DNA of 64,000 nt from Chromatiaceae bacterium (lineage in GTDB: Bacteria > Pseudomonadota > Gammaproteobacteria > Chromatiales > Chromatiaceae): positions 1-64,000 of the forward strand of contig REDK01000120.1 of assembly GCA_007693535.1 (NCBI GenBank), in the 5' to 3' direction. Below, one piece after another: positions 8,973 to 18,654 of the stretch; position 1 is the first letter of the stretch, and every line of letters begins with the position of its first letter. Below the pieces are notes generated by a model, which did not search any database, had not been told where the DNA came from, and saw only the letters and a list, made by a program, of their open reading frames with translations. A program made the translations under genes and the position numbers.

Positions 8973-9456
8973 TGCGCTCGCCTATATTGGAATCGGCGCC
9001 AACCTGAGCGCGCCGGAGCAGCAGGTCGAGGCCGCCCTGCAGGCGCTAGCCGTCCTCGCCACCAGCCGACTGGTTGCGGTCTCGCCGCGCTATCGCACGG
9101 TACCAGTCGGCCCGGTGGCGCAGCCAGACTTCATCAATGCCGTCGCCTGCCTGGAGACCCGACTGGACCCGGGGGCCCTGCTGCAGGCGCTGCAGCAGAT
9201 CGAACTGGCCCAGGGTCGGGTGCGCGACGGTCCCTGCTGGGGGCCGCGTACGCTGGATCTGGACCTGCTGCTATACAACGATCTCTGCCTGCAGGCACCC
9301 GGGTTGCAACTGCCGCATCCGCACCTGCACCAGCGCGCCTTCGTCCTGATCCCGCTTGCGGCGATCGCCGCGCCCGACCTGCACATCCCTGGTCGGGGGC
9401 GTTTGGGTGACCTGCTCGCGGCAGTGGGCACGGATGGCGTGACCCGGATCGACTAG
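8965..9456 (+). CDS. folK: 6-hydroxymethyl-7,8-dihydropterin pyrophosphokinase
   Basis: It transfers pyrophosphate from ATP to hydroxymethyl-dihydropterin in folate synthesis. At 163 residues it is normal length. Key motifs are YIGIGANL at the N-terminus, the RVRDGPCWGPRTLDLDLLLY signature with the two metal-binding aspartates, and LPHPHLHQRAFVLIPL. The ATG at 8965 overlaps the end of pcnB, suggesting translational coupling; ATG 8950 is an alternative adding five residues. Confidence 0.95.
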   Translation: MTDALAYIGIGANLSAPEQQVEAALQALAVLATSRLVAVSPRYRTVPVGPVAQPDFINAVACLETRLDPGALLQALQQIELAQGRVRDGPCWGPRTLDLDLLLYNDLCLQAPGLQLPHPHLHQRAFVLIPLAAIAAPDLHIPGRGRLGDLLAAVGTDGVTRID

Positions 9457-9457
9457 G

Positions 9458-9482
9458 GAAACGCGGAAGCATTCAGCGTTTC
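9458..9482. repeat. hairpin repeat, copy 1 (after folK)
   Basis: GAAACGC and GCGTTTC flank an 11-base loop directly after the folK stop. The core AACGCGGAAGCATTCAGCGTTTC is nearly the same as the hairpin after panD (12287-12313), suggesting a dispersed REP-like palindrome. There is no T-run, so it is not a classical terminator. Confidence 0.6.
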
Positions 9483-9583
9483 TGGCCGGGCGAATGCCCC
9501 GGCTGGCCCTGGATAGTCTGGCCCTGGATGGTCAAGCGTCGCCACCTCCCCTTATCCTGATGCCCCATCAACTAAGGACTGCT

Positions 9584-10393
9584 ATGCCCACGTCCACCGA
9601 TCGCATGACCAGCGCCGCCCTGATCGCGATGAAGCAGCGCGGCGAGCGCATCGTCTGCCTGACCTGCTACGACGCTGCCTTCTGCCGCGTCTTGGAGCGG
9701 GCCGGCGTCGATGTCTTGCTGGTGGGCGACTCCCTAGGGATGGTGGTGCAGGGACAGGCGACCACCGTGCCGGTGACCTTGGAGCACATGGTCTATCACA
9801 GCGCCTGCGTCAGCCGGGCGCGGGAGCGGGCGCTGCTGATCGCGGATCTGCCCTTTCTCAGCTATGCCAGCGGTGGCCGCGCCCTGGATGCCGCTGCGCG
9901 CCTGATGGGCGAGGGCGGCGCGGCCATGGTCAAGCTGGAGGGCGGCGCTGAACTGGCCGGGACGGTCCGCCGCCTGACCCGCTTCGGGGTGCCGGTCTGT
10001 GCCCACCTGGGGCTGCTGCCGCAGTCGGTGCACCGGCTCGGCGGCTACCGTTATCAGGGCCGTGATGCGGCCGGGGCGGCCCGTATCCGCGCCGATGCCC
10101 TGGCCCTGCAGGAGGCTGGCGCTGCGCTGCTGGTGCTGGAATGCGTGCCGGCCGAGTTGGCGGCGGCCCTGGCTGCCGAGTTGGCCATTCCGGTGATCGG
10201 TATCGGTGCTGGTAACCGCTGTGACGGCCAGGTGCTGGTGCTCTACGATATCCTTGGCCTTACCCCGGGCCGCCCGCCGCGCTTCAGCAAGGACTTCATG
10301 GCCGGGCGGGGTAACATCACGGAGGCCGTTGCTGCCTATGCCGCCGAGGTGCGGGCGGGGGTCTTTCCCGGGCCGGAACACACCCTGGCCTGA
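9584..10393 (+). CDS. panB: 3-methyl-2-oxobutanoate hydroxymethyltransferase
   Basis: It makes ketopantoate from 2-oxoisovalerate and methylene-tetrahydrofolate, the first pantothenate step. The 269-residue TIM-barrel protein shows LTCYDAAFCRVLERAGVDVLLVGDSLGMV with the metal-binding Asp, MVKLEGG, HLGLLPQSVHRLGGY and IGIGAGNRCDGQVLVLYD. The ATG at 9584 follows AAGGA; the longer ORF start at 9494 is not conserved. It precedes panC, separated by about 165 bp. Confidence 0.96.
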   Translation: MPTSTDRMTSAALIAMKQRGERIVCLTCYDAAFCRVLERAGVDVLLVGDSLGMVVQGQATTVPVTLEHMVYHSACVSRARERALLIADLPFLSYASGGRALDAAARLMGEGGAAMVKLEGGAELAGTVRRLTRFGVPVCAHLGLLPQSVHRLGGYRYQGRDAAGAARIRADALALQEAGAALLVLECVPAELAAALAAELAIPVIGIGAGNRCDGQVLVLYDILGLTPGRPPRFSKDFMAGRGNITEAVAAYAAEVRAGVFPGPEHTLA

Positions 10394-10558
10394 ACTGGCC
10401 TAACCGCATCAAACATTGATCCGGGCACGCGCTTTACGATCGCTGTCTCCAATCACCGGGCATTCAGCAACCAGGTGCCACGACACCGGGTTGTGCGTCG
10501 GGCACCGGCCGTCATGACTGCCTGCCCGGTACCCCCTGTCGACCCTGAGGCGCTCAGC

Positions 10559-11419
10559 ATGTCCGACCAGATGTCCGTCATCGATGCGATTGCCCCGTTG
10601 CGCGAACAGGTTCGAGAATGGCGTCGCGCCGACCTCAGCATCGCGCTGGTGCCCACCATGGGTAACCTGCATCGCGGGCACCTGGAACTGGTCCAGGTTG
10701 CCCGCGAGCACTGCGACCGGGTGGTGACCAGTCTCTTCGTCAATCCGCTGCAGTTCGGCCCGCGCGAGGACTACGCCCAGTATCCGCGCACCCCAGAAGA
10801 GGATGCCGACTTGCTGCGGGCGGGCGGCAATCACTGCCTGTTCGTGCCGAGCGAAGAAGTGGTCTATCCCCGCGGGCGCAAGGGGCAGACCCAGATCGAG
10901 GTGCCGGTCCTGTCGAATCTGCTGTGCGGGGCCAGCCGCCCCGGGCATTTCCGCGGGGTGGCCACGGTGGTGTTGAAGCTGTTCAACATGGTACAGCCGG
11001 ATCTTGCGACCTTTGGCGAGAAGGACTTCCAGCAACTGGTACTGATCCGGCGCATGACCACCGATCTCGATCTGCCGATCCGCATCGTCGGCGTCCCCAC
11101 GGTCCGCGATGACGACGGCCTGGCGATGAGTTCCCGCAATGCCTACCTGACCCCCGGCGAGCGGGCAGTGGCGCCGCTGCTATACCACACCCTGACCCGC
11201 GCCGTGGCTGCACTGAAGGACGGGGCCTCGCCCACCGACGTCGAGTGGGACGCGGCGCGGGCGTTGGCCGCGGGCGGCATGCGTACCGATTACATTAGCG
11301 TCCGGCGTCGGTCCGACTTGGCTCCGGTGGCCCCCGGCGATCGCGCCCTGGTGATCCTGGCAGCGGCGTACCTTGGGCGTACCCGCCTGATCGATAATCT
11401 CAGCCTGGACCTGGCCTGA
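10559..11419 (+). CDS. panC: pantothenate synthetase (pantoate-beta-alanine ligase)
   Basis: It condenses pantoate and beta-alanine with ATP. The 286-residue protein carries the HIGH-type motif PTMGNLHRGHLELV, the pantoate-binding stretch NPLQFGPREDY, FGEKDFQQL and the KMSKS-like DGLAMSSRNAYL. I choose ATG 10559 (GAGG 8 nt upstream); ATG 10571 is possible and removes four residues. Its product joins the panB and panD branches, both encoded next door. Confidence 0.96.
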   Translation: MSDQMSVIDAIAPLREQVREWRRADLSIALVPTMGNLHRGHLELVQVAREHCDRVVTSLFVNPLQFGPREDYAQYPRTPEEDADLLRAGGNHCLFVPSEEVVYPRGRKGQTQIEVPVLSNLLCGASRPGHFRGVATVVLKLFNMVQPDLATFGEKDFQQLVLIRRMTTDLDLPIRIVGVPTVRDDDGLAMSSRNAYLTPGERAVAPLLYHTLTRAVAALKDGASPTDVEWDAARALAAGGMRTDYISVRRRSDLAPVAPGDRALVILAAAYLGRTRLIDNLSLDLA

Positions 11420-11890
11420 GTGTCGCTCCCCAGCCGCCCCCGTCACGGGGTTGCCCGGTGATTTGGTTGCCCCGGTGCCGGCTGCTGACCGCAACCGCCT
11501 GGGGACGCGCTGGGACCGGTGGCGCGATTCAATGGGGTAGGTGTCAATTGCGGTAGGTCGCCGGACCATCGGGGCCGCTCGCCGGGGGAGAGCGGTGACA
11601 GGTCGCCGACCTGGCCTGCCCGGCCTGATCTGCTGACCTGACCTGCAATTGTGCTTGCAGATCCGACCGGGGCACTGAGAAAATACCAATATATTGCAGC
11701 GCAGCATTCTGCCGTCACGGTCGGGTCATTGACCCGATATCACCGGTGCAGTCGCTGGTATCGCGGCCGGCCAATCCAACGGTGTGCGCCCCGGGAATGC
11801 TTCCCGGGACGATTCCCAGACCGCTTCCCGGCACCCCACCCATTTCTCATTCGGCGCGGCCCCTGCCCGCCCTGCAAGAGGCGATTGGAT
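11420..11890. other. panC-panD intergenic region
   Basis: About 470 bp without a supported gene. It holds a perfect stem-loop CCCGGGAA-TGC-TTCCCGGG at 11790-11808 and further TTCCCGG-containing repeats before panD, but no T-run. A promoter for panD is expected here but not identified by eye. Confidence 0.45.
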
Positions 11891-12271
11891 ATGCAACTCA
11901 CCCTGCTCAAGTGCAAGCTGCACCGCGCCTGCGTCACCCACGCGGAGCTGGAATACGAGGGCTCCTGTGCAATCGACGAGGATCTGATGCGGGAAGCCGG
12001 CATCCGCGAGTACGAGCAACTGCACATCTATAACATCGCCAATGGCGAGCGCTTTACCACTTATGCCATCCGCGCTGAGGCTGGTTCGCGGATCATCTCC
12101 ATCAACGGTGCCGCCGCGCACAAGGCGCAACCGGGACAGCGTATCATTATCTGCTGTTATGCGCAGATGAGCGAGGAACAGGCGGCTCGCTTTCAGCCCA
12201 CCCTGGTCTATCTTGACGAACACAACTTCATCAGCGGTACCAGCCATCGCATCCCGGCGCAGGCGGCTTAA
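11891..12271 (+). CDS. panD: aspartate 1-decarboxylase
   Basis: It makes beta-alanine from aspartate for pantothenate synthesis. The 126-residue proenzyme has the self-cleavage site EYEGSCAID; cleavage between Gly24 and Ser25 yields the pyruvoyl cofactor. Other conserved parts are [14 protein letters not shown], the [10 protein letters not shown] stretch and [15 protein letters not shown] 11891 has GAGG about 11 nt upstream; the longer ORF begins in the repeat-rich leader and is rejected. The panD operon link to panBC is loosened by the 470-bp gap. Confidence 0.97.
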   Translation: MQLTLLKCKLHRACVTHAELEYEGSCAIDEDLMREAGIREYEQLHIYNIANGERFTTYAIRAEAGSRIISINGAAAHKAQPGQRIIICCYAQMSEEQAARFQPTLVYLDEHNFISGTSHRIPAQAA

Positions 12272-12286
12272 CGAGACACGACCGGA

Positions 12287-12313
12287 GGCAACGCTGAAGC
12301 ACTTGGCGTTGCC
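12287..12313. repeat. hairpin repeat, copy 2 (after panD)
   Basis: GGCAACGC and GCGTTGCC flank the loop TGAAGCACTTG. The arm and loop sequence AACGCTGAAGCACTTGGCGTT matches copy 1 (9458-9482) at most positions, including the GAAGCAYT loop. Confidence 0.6.
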
Positions 12314-12475
12314 CGCCGGACAGGATGCATATTCAATCAGCTACTCCCGGTGCCGAGGCGATCCCCACCGCGATCGCGGCAAGCGCCGGGTCACAGTCGC
12401 CGCGGCGATCTCTGCGGGAGAGGGCTCGCCCCCAGAGAGATCCCGCCCAGAGCGATCCCGCTCAGAGAAATCTCT

Positions 12476-14008
12476 TCAGGCCGAGGCAGCCGCCCCCTGT
12501 TGATGGCGGGCGCCCAACGCCTCGGCGTAGCATGCTTCGTAGCGACGGGCGCTGGCCTGCCAGCTCAGATTCTGGTTCATGCCGGTGAGCATGATCCGCC
12601 GCCATTGGTCGGGCGCCTCGCGGGCGAGTCGCAGGGCCGCCTCCAGCGCGTACCACAGACCATCGGGATTGGGGTCATTGAACAGAAACCCGGTCGCGGT
12701 CCCGTTCGCCATGCTCTCGGGACTGCTGTCCACCACCGTATCCGCGAGCCCGCCAGTACGGTGGACGATGGGCACCGTACCGTAGCGCAGGCTGTACATC
12801 TGATTCAGCCCACAAGGCTCGAAGCGCGATGGCATCAGAAAGGCGTCGCTGCCGGCCTCGATCAGATGCGCATGCCCCTCGTCGTAGCCGATCTGAACGC
12901 TGACCCGGCCGCGATACTCCGCCATCGCTGCGACCAGCGACTGTTCGATGGCGCGGTCGCCAGCGCCTTGCATGATCAGCTGTACATCCGGATACGCGGC
13001 CAGCCGCGGCAGGATGCTTAGGATCATATCCACCCCCTTCTGCTCGACCAGCCGGCCGACATAGCCGAGCACGAAGGCCCCTTCGTTACGGGGGAGGTCG
13101 AAGCGCGACTGCAGCAGCAGTTTGTTGCCGGCCTTCAGATGGATGCTGTCGTGATCATAGGTCTGCGGTAGCACGGGGTCGGTGGCCGGATTCCAGATGC
13201 GATAGTCGATGCCGTTGAGGATGCCGCAGAAGCGTCCGCCGAGCTGGCGCAGCAGACCGTCGAGACCGCAGCCGAAGCGGGCCGTCTTCACCTCCTCGGC
13301 GTAAGTCGGGCTGACGGTGTTGACGCGGTCGGCAAAGATGATCCCGCCCTTGATGAAGGAGAGGCGCTGATGGAACTCCACCCCGGCCATGGACCAGAGC
13401 ACCGCCGGCAGCCGCAGGCGGTCGAAGGTGGCCCGGTCGAACAGCCCCTGATAGGCGAGGTTGTGGATGGTGAAGACCACCGCCGGGCGTTCGTCGTGGT
13501 CGTGCAAGAAGGCCGGCGCCAGGCCGGTCTGCCAATCGTTACAGTGCAGGACATCCGGGCGCCAGTCGAGCGGCGGCAGACCCAGGGCCACATAGGCGAC
13601 AACCCGGGAAAACAGCAGGAAGCGCTCCGGGTTGTCGCCCCAGTCGCGCCCACTGACATCGGTGTAGGGGTTACCCTCGCGGCTGAAATAGTCTGGGGCC
13701 TCCACCAGGTACACTGGCAGATCGTGATCGGGCAGGCGGCCGCCCAGCAGGTGTACCTGACAGACCGTGTTGGGCACGCGCAACTCGGCCAGCCGGCGCA
13801 GTTCGCGCACCTGGCGCAGGGCCTGTGGATAGGCGGGAATGATCAGTCGCGCATCGTGGCCGAGATCGCGCAGGGCCGCCGGCAGGCTGGCAACCACATC
13901 GGCCAGGCCGCCGGTCTTGATCAGCGGGTGGGCCTCGCTGCTGGCGACGAGCACATCAAGGCGGGCATGGAGGCTGGTCGCGGGCGAGACATCGCTTTCC
14001 ATTGGCAT
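12476..14008 (-). CDS. glgA: glycogen synthase (ADP-glucose)
   Basis: A GT5 enzyme that extends alpha-1,4-glucan from ADP-glucose. The N-terminal domain has HPLIKTGGLADVVASLP, the ADP-glucose-binding KTGGL motif. The C-terminal domain has GYVGRLVEQKGVDMI and DAFLMPSRFEPCGLNQMYSLRYGTVPIVHRTGGL. About 510 residues if started at ATG 14008 (MPMESD); ATG 14002 (508 aa) and the GTG of the ORF track at 14089 are alternatives, none with a strong ribosome site. It diverges from zwf, placing glycogen storage beside hexose-phosphate oxidation. The start is uncertain, the function is not. Confidence 0.94.
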   Translation of the reverse strand: MPMESDVSPATSLHARLDVLVASSEAHPLIKTGGLADVVASLPAALRDLGHDARLIIPAYPQALRQVRELRRLAELRVPNTVCQVHLLGGRLPDHDLPVYLVEAPDYFSREGNPYTDVSGRDWGDNPERFLLFSRVVAYVALGLPPLDWRPDVLHCNDWQTGLAPAFLHDHDERPAVVFTIHNLAYQGLFDRATFDRLRLPAVLWSMAGVEFHQRLSFIKGGIIFADRVNTVSPTYAEEVKTARFGCGLDGLLRQLGGRFCGILNGIDYRIWNPATDPVLPQTYDHDSIHLKAGNKLLLQSRFDLPRNEGAFVLGYVGRLVEQKGVDMILSILPRLAAYPDVQLIMQGAGDRAIEQSLVAAMAEYRGRVSVQIGYDEGHAHLIEAGSDAFLMPSRFEPCGLNQMYSLRYGTVPIVHRTGGLADTVVDSSPESMANGTATGFLFNDPNPDGLWYALEAALRLAREAPDQWRRIMLTGMNQNLSWQASARRYEACYAEALGARHQQGAAASA

Positions 14009-14208
14009 CGGCTGGTCGTGCGTTGGCGGTTTAGTGGTGGAAATCTGACTAGCAGGTCTCAGTTTAGGGCCGAAGCCCGGACCGCGCACGTCACCCGTTC
14101 ACATTTTTCAGGCGCTCAACGCCCGGTGCTACTCCCGGCGCCCCCATGCGACCAGGGAGCGGCGAGCAGGCGGCAGCGGCACCTGGTGTCCAACCCCCGA
14201 GGTCAATG

Positions 14209-15678
14209 ATGCGAGACCCCTGTACCCTGGTCATCTTCGGTTCTACCGGCAACCTGGCGCGGATCAAGCTGTTGCCGGCCCTCTATCACCTGGACCTGGC
14301 CGGGCACCTGCCGGCAGGACTGCGCGTACTGGGATTTGGCCGGCGGGACTGGTCGGATGTACGCTGGCGTGAGGAGGTACGCGGCATCCTCGCCGAGCGT
14401 CTGGGTGAGCGGCTGGATGCGGAAGTGCTGGATCGCCTGCTGGGACGGCTGCACTTCGTTGGTGGCGACATCGAGGATGCCGACAGCTTTTCGCGGCTGG
14501 CCGAGCGCCTGCGGGGAGACGAGGCGTTTCCGGGCAATCGCATCTATTACCTGGCAATCGCCCCGGGCTTCTACGGCGAGACCGCCGACCGCCTCGCCGC
14601 CGCGGGGCTGCATACCGAGGATCAGGGGTGGAGCCGCCTCGTGGTGGAGAAGCCCTTCGGCTACGACCTGGAGAGTGCCGAGATCCTCGACGAGCATCTA
14701 CACCGGCATTTTCACGAGGAGCAGATCTATCGGATCGACCATTACCTCGGCAAGAGTACGGTCCAGAACGTCCTGGTGTTCCGATTTGCTAACCTGCTGC
14801 TCGAGCCCCTCTGGAACCGCAACTACATCGATCATGTGCAGATCACCCATGCCGAGGCCAGGGGGATCGGCACCCGGGCCGGGTTCTACGACGGCGTTGG
14901 CGCCCTGCGCGACATGATCCAAAGCCATCTATTGCAGATGCTCACTCTGGTGGCGATGGAGCCGCCGCCGAGCCTGGATGCCGAGGCCCTGCGCGACGAG
15001 AAGGTCAAGGTGCTGCGGTCGATCCGGGCGATTCCGCGCCAGGCCGTGCACGCCCACGCCTTCCGCGCCCAGTATCGGAGCGGCCAGAGTGAGGCCGGCA
15101 AGCTGCCCGGATATCTCGACGAGCCCGGCGTCGACCCGCACAGCGCCACCGAGACCTATGCCGCTCTGAAGCTCTACGTCGACAACTGGCGCTGGCGCGG
15201 GGTGCCCTTCTACCTGCGCACCGGCAAACGGCTGGCGGCCACCCAGTCGCTGATCGCCATCCGCTTCCGCCATCCGCCCCAGCAGTTGTTCCACGACACC
15301 CCGATCGAGCAGCTCAAGCCCAACTGGCTGCTGATCAACATCCAGCCCAACGAGTGCATTCGGATCGAGTTGCAGGTCAAGCAGCCGGGCCTGGAGATGC
15401 GCACCCGCACCGAGCGCCTGGATGCCAGTACCTGCATGGTCGGCAGCGAGGACATCGACGCCTACGAGGCCCTGATCCTCGATGTGATCGAGGGCGATCA
15501 TTCGCTGTTCCTGCGCTACGACGAGGTGAACTGGGCTTGGCGCATCGTCGATCCCATCCTGCGCCTGTGGGCCACCGAGCGTGACTATATCCACACCTAC
15601 CCGGCCGGCACCTGGGGGCCAACCGAGGCCACCCGCCTGTTCGACAAAGAAGAGCAGGACTGGCGCGACGGGTTGTAA
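14209..15678 (+). CDS. zwf: glucose-6-phosphate 1-dehydrogenase
   Basis: It oxidises glucose 6-phosphate to 6-phosphogluconolactone, reducing NAD(P). The 489-residue protein has the cofactor motif [18 protein letters not shown], the EKPFG segment and the catalytic RIDHYLGK around residues 175-182, then the long lactonase-independent C-domain ending [13 protein letters not shown] 14209 (GAGG 6-7 nt upstream) or the adjacent ATG 14206 is the start; the upstream extension to 14146 is not conserved. The canonical GASGDL/AxRKL pattern is slightly altered here ([11 protein letters not shown]). Confidence 0.95.
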   Translation: MRDPCTLVIFGSTGNLARIKLLPALYHLDLAGHLPAGLRVLGFGRRDWSDVRWREEVRGILAERLGERLDAEVLDRLLGRLHFVGGDIEDADSFSRLAERLRGDEAFPGNRIYYLAIAPGFYGETADRLAAAGLHTEDQGWSRLVVEKPFGYDLESAEILDEHLHRHFHEEQIYRIDHYLGKSTVQNVLVFRFANLLLEPLWNRNYIDHVQITHAEARGIGTRAGFYDGVGALRDMIQSHLLQMLTLVAMEPPPSLDAEALRDEKVKVLRSIRAIPRQAVHAHAFRAQYRSGQSEAGKLPGYLDEPGVDPHSATETYAALKLYVDNWRWRGVPFYLRTGKRLAATQSLIAIRFRHPPQQLFHDTPIEQLKPNWLLINIQPNECIRIELQVKQPGLEMRTRTERLDASTCMVGSEDIDAYEALILDVIEGDHSLFLRYDEVNWAWRIVDPILRLWATERDYIHTYPAGTWGPTEATRLFDKEEQDWRDGL

Positions 15679-15707
15679 CTTGAGGCCAGCCACAGCAGCG
15701 CCCGCCG

Positions 15708-16775
15708 ATGTCCAGCCGCCACCTGGCACTCGTCCGCCTGCTCGCCGATGGTCGCCAGCATACCGGGCCAGACATTGCCGCGCGCTTCGGGATCAGCCGG
15801 GCCGCGGTCGCCAAGACGGTACAGGCGCTCGCGCAGCGCTGGGACCTGGAGATCACGGCCACGCGCGGCCAGGGCTACCGACTCTGCCAGCCGCTAGAAC
15901 TGCTGGATGCAGCCCGGATTCAGTCCACGCTGGCTGCCGCGGTCCGGGCGCGCCTGGCCGCGATCGAGGTGTGGGCCGAGATCGATTCGACCAACGCCGA
16001 ACTGCTGCGACGCGGCCACGATGGCGCCCCGAGCGGACTGGTTTGTCTGGCCGAGCGCCAGCTTGCCGGGCGCGGCCGTCACGGTCGTCTCTGGGTATCC
16101 CCGTTTGGCCGCAATTGCTATCTCTCCATCCTCTGGCGTACCGCATTGCCACCGGCCGCACTAGGCGGATTGAGCTTGGCCGGCGGGGTCGCAGTGGTGG
16201 CGGCAATCCAGGCAGCGGCTGGGCCGATCGCTCCGGGGCGCGTCGCGATCGGCCTGCAGGAGATCGGCCTGAAATGGCCCAACGACCTGCACTGGCGGCG
16301 ACGCAAGCTAGCCGGTCTGCTGGTAGAGGTGAGTGGTGAGGCGCAGGGACCGAGTCAGGTGGTCCTTGGCGTCGGGATCAATCTTGGCCTGGGGCCAGTG
16401 CAGGGGACGGCGATCGACCAGCCCTGGGTGGACCTAGAGGAGATCGTTGGACCGGGGACTATTGGCCGCAATGCCCTGGCCGCGGCCCTGATCGGGCAGT
16501 TGGTCGGCATGTTCGAGGGCTTCGAACGCGACGGTCTCGCCGCCTTCATCGATGACTGGCGCCGGCTCGATCGCTACTGCGGCGAGGTGGCCGAATTGCA
16601 GCTCGGCAGCCGTTGCATCCAGGGCACTCTGGCCGGGATCGACGCCGACGGCCTGCTGCTGCTCGATACCGGCGATGGCTGCCGCCGCCTGCATGGCGGC
16701 GAGATCCGGCTGCGGGCGTGCTCGGCGTCAGCAATCCCCGAGGCGGGCGCGGAACAGGCTGATTCTGGCAGCTGA
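15708..16775 (+). CDS. birA: biotin-protein ligase / biotin operon repressor
   Basis: It activates biotin to biotinyl-AMP and attaches it to carrier proteins. An N-terminal winged helix (about residues 1-65, HTGPDIAARFGISRAAVAKTVQAL) indicates the bifunctional repressor form. The catalytic domain shows the EIDSTNAELLR start, GRGRHGRLWVSP biotinyl-AMP loop and KWPNDLHWRRRKLAGLLVE, followed by a C-terminal SH3-like cap. At 355 residues it is of usual length. It lies 30 bp after zwf. The coaX gene often found after birA is not here. Confidence 0.94.
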   Translation: MSSRHLALVRLLADGRQHTGPDIAARFGISRAAVAKTVQALAQRWDLEITATRGQGYRLCQPLELLDAARIQSTLAAAVRARLAAIEVWAEIDSTNAELLRRGHDGAPSGLVCLAERQLAGRGRHGRLWVSPFGRNCYLSILWRTALPPAALGGLSLAGGVAVVAAIQAAAGPIAPGRVAIGLQEIGLKWPNDLHWRRRKLAGLLVEVSGEAQGPSQVVLGVGINLGLGPVQGTAIDQPWVDLEEIVGPGTIGRNALAAALIGQLVGMFEGFERDGLAAFIDDWRRLDRYCGEVAELQLGSRCIQGTLAGIDADGLLLLDTGDGCRRLHGGEIRLRACSASAIPEAGAEQADSGS

Positions 16776-16823
16776 TGCCGACGGCTCCGGGGAGCGGTCC
16801 AACCAGCGGGGACCGCCCGCCGG

Positions 16824-17705
16824 CTAATCCCGTAGCGAATGGCCGGTCAGTTTCAGGAAGACGTCCTCCAGGTTGGGCGTGTCGACGCGGATTGCCTTGA
16901 GGTCCACGTCCTGCGCGGCTAGGTCCTGGAGCAGGACCGGAACCTCCGTGGCGGTAAATTCAAGAGTGGCCCCGCGGACCAGGCAACCAGCGGGCAGGGT
17001 GGCGCCGGCTGGCCAGGCGCTGGCCGGCAGGCGCACGATCGCGGCTGGAAAATGCTGCTGCACCAAGGCTGCCGGTGCGGCCTGCGCGATGATGCGGCCA
17101 TGGTCGATGATTGCCACCTCGTCGCACAAGCGCTGCGCCTCTTCCATGTAGTGCGTGGTCAGGACCACCGTCTTGCCCTGGCCACGGATGGTTTCCACCA
17201 GGTCCCACACCTTGCGGCGTGCTTGCGGGTCGAGGCCGGTGGTGGGCTCATCCAGGAACAGTAACTCGGGATCGTTCACCAGGGCGATGGCTAGCAGCAC
17301 CCGCTGGCGCTGGCCACCCGACAAAACCCGGGTATCCCGATCCAGGATCTCCTCCAGATTGCACATCCGGATCAGGTCCGCACGCTCGGTCCGGTGGCGA
17401 TACAGGCTGGCAAACATCGTCAGGCATTCGCCAACGGTCTGGAAGTCCTGCAGGGCAGTGGACTGAAACTGCACGCCGATGACCTGGCGGTAGGCTTGGT
17501 CCAATGGACGGCCGCGAAACAGCACTCGGCCGGCGCTGGGTCGGTCGAGGCCGTTGAGGATGCCGAGCGTCGTGCTCTTGCCGGCCCCATTGGGTCCGAG
17601 CAGGCCAAAGCACTGGCCGGCGTGTACCGCAAAGCTGACATCGTCCACCGCCCGCACACCGGGAAAGTCGCGCACGATGTGCTGAATGCTGAGGATGACG
17701 CTCAT
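16824..17705 (-). CDS. ABC transporter ATP-binding protein, CcmA/NodI-like, no permease nearby
   Basis: A 293-residue ATPase subunit with Walker A GPNGAGKST, signature LSGGQRQR, Walker B LLFLDEPTTGLDP and switch histidine TTHYMEEA. The sequence most resembles the NodI/DrrA multidrug and polysaccharide-export branch of ABC-2 systems. The last 80 residues form the usual extra C-domain. An ABC-2 permease normally follows directly, but here the gene ends facing birA and is preceded by a lipoprotein gene, so no partner is visible. The substrate is unknown. Confidence 0.85.
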   Translation of the reverse strand: MSVILSIQHIVRDFPGVRAVDDVSFAVHAGQCFGLLGPNGAGKSTTLGILNGLDRPSAGRVLFRGRPLDQAYRQVIGVQFQSTALQDFQTVGECLTMFASLYRHRTERADLIRMCNLEEILDRDTRVLSGGQRQRVLLAIALVNDPELLFLDEPTTGLDPQARRKVWDLVETIRGQGKTVVLTTHYMEEAQRLCDEVAIIDHGRIIAQAAPAALVQQHFPAAIVRLPASAWPAGATLPAGCLVRGATLEFTATEVPVLLQDLAAQDVDLKAIRVDTPNLEDVFLKLTGHSLRD

Positions 17706-17728
17706 GCCGCACGCCGCTCAAAGCGCGA

Positions 17729-18310
17729 TCAAGGCAGTGGCTCGGGGGTCGGTGCCGGCTCAGTGGCCAGCGGGGGCTCCGGGGCCTCGGGTGGGACGGT
17801 TGGAGCGGGTACCGGTGTCGCCACGGTTGCTGCGACCGGCGCCGACGGCTCGGTAACCTCGCACGGGCCGAGCTGGCAGGTCTGCAGTTGATCGAGGACA
17901 CAACCGGTCGCCGGTACATTGGCGTCGGCGGCCGGATGCAGCGCGAGGATCTGGTTCAGGTATTCATCGCCGGAGAGGTCACCCTGGAACAGCCGAGCGG
18001 TGAGATCCTGGAACAACTGATCGTTGGCCAGCAGATCGCCGAGGCGGTGTTCGCCAACACTGAAGTCGCTGCAATGGGCCTGCACCAGGGCCAAAAAGCC
18101 CGCCTCGGTGGGGCGCCCGGCCAGCGGCCGCGTCCAATCCGCGGTCATCCCGCAGCCGGTAGTCAGCAGGACAGTAACCAGGGACAGGCCCAAGGACCCG
18201 GTCAGCGCAGCGGCGGCGCGGCCGGTGCGCGGCCCGACGCGGGGCGTGCTGGCCGTCAGGGCGAGGCACGATCGGAACCTCAGGACGCGAACGGGGCAGG
18301 GGGCAGGCAT
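17729..18310 (-). CDS. putative lipoprotein (193 aa)
   Basis: The N-terminus is long and basic, followed by a hydrophobic stretch and the lipobox-like LLTTGC around residues 48-53, suggesting an acylated envelope protein. The mature part has a helical domain (TEAGFLALVQAHCSDF...LFQGDLSGDEYLNQIL) with four further cysteines (CSDF, TGC, TCQLGPC). It ends in a Pro/Ala/Glu-rich linker of about 50 residues. I do not recognise a family. It lies 23 bp upstream of the ABC ATPase gene on the same strand and may be cotranscribed. Start codon uncertain. Confidence 0.6.
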   Translation of the reverse strand: MPAPCPVRVLRFRSCLALTASTPRVGPRTGRAAAALTGSLGLSLVTVLLTTGCGMTADWTRPLAGRPTEAGFLALVQAHCSDFSVGEHRLGDLLANDQLFQDLTARLFQGDLSGDEYLNQILALHPAADANVPATGCVLDQLQTCQLGPCEVTEPSAPVAATVATPVPAPTVPPEAPEPPLATEPAPTPEPLP

Positions 18311-18580
18311 CAGGGCTCCTCGTGACAGCGGGATGGGATCGGATCGCCCAAGGGTAGGCGTGTCGCATTGTAGCTGCTCGGTTGCTGCTTGCGCTGTCCC
18401 CGGCCACGGCCAGTCCTACTCCGGTGATGTCGTTGTCAGCCAGCGAGGGTGGTGCTGTGTCGCCCATCCTCACCAACCACCACTGCCACGGTCGCCTGTC
18501 TGTGCTCAGCCTGAGTGGGCATGTCGGATGATTCAGTTGAGGGTGACAATGGGGGGCGACACCCCTATACTGAAGAGCTT

Positions 18581-18654
18581 GGCTGAGTGGCAGAGTGGTC
18601 ATGCAGCGGCCTGCAAAGCCGTCTACGCCGGTTCGATTCCGACCTCAGCCTCCA
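18581..18654 (+). tRNA. tRNA-Cys (anticodon GCA)
   Basis: The cloverleaf has acceptor stem GGCTGAG/CTCAGCC, anticodon loop CTGCAAA, T loop GTTCGATTCC and encoded CCA at 18652-18654. Confidence 0.96.

Noticed and set aside
9734-10381. 215-residue minus-strand ORF opposite panB
   Set aside because: Antisense of a clear PanB with all family motifs.
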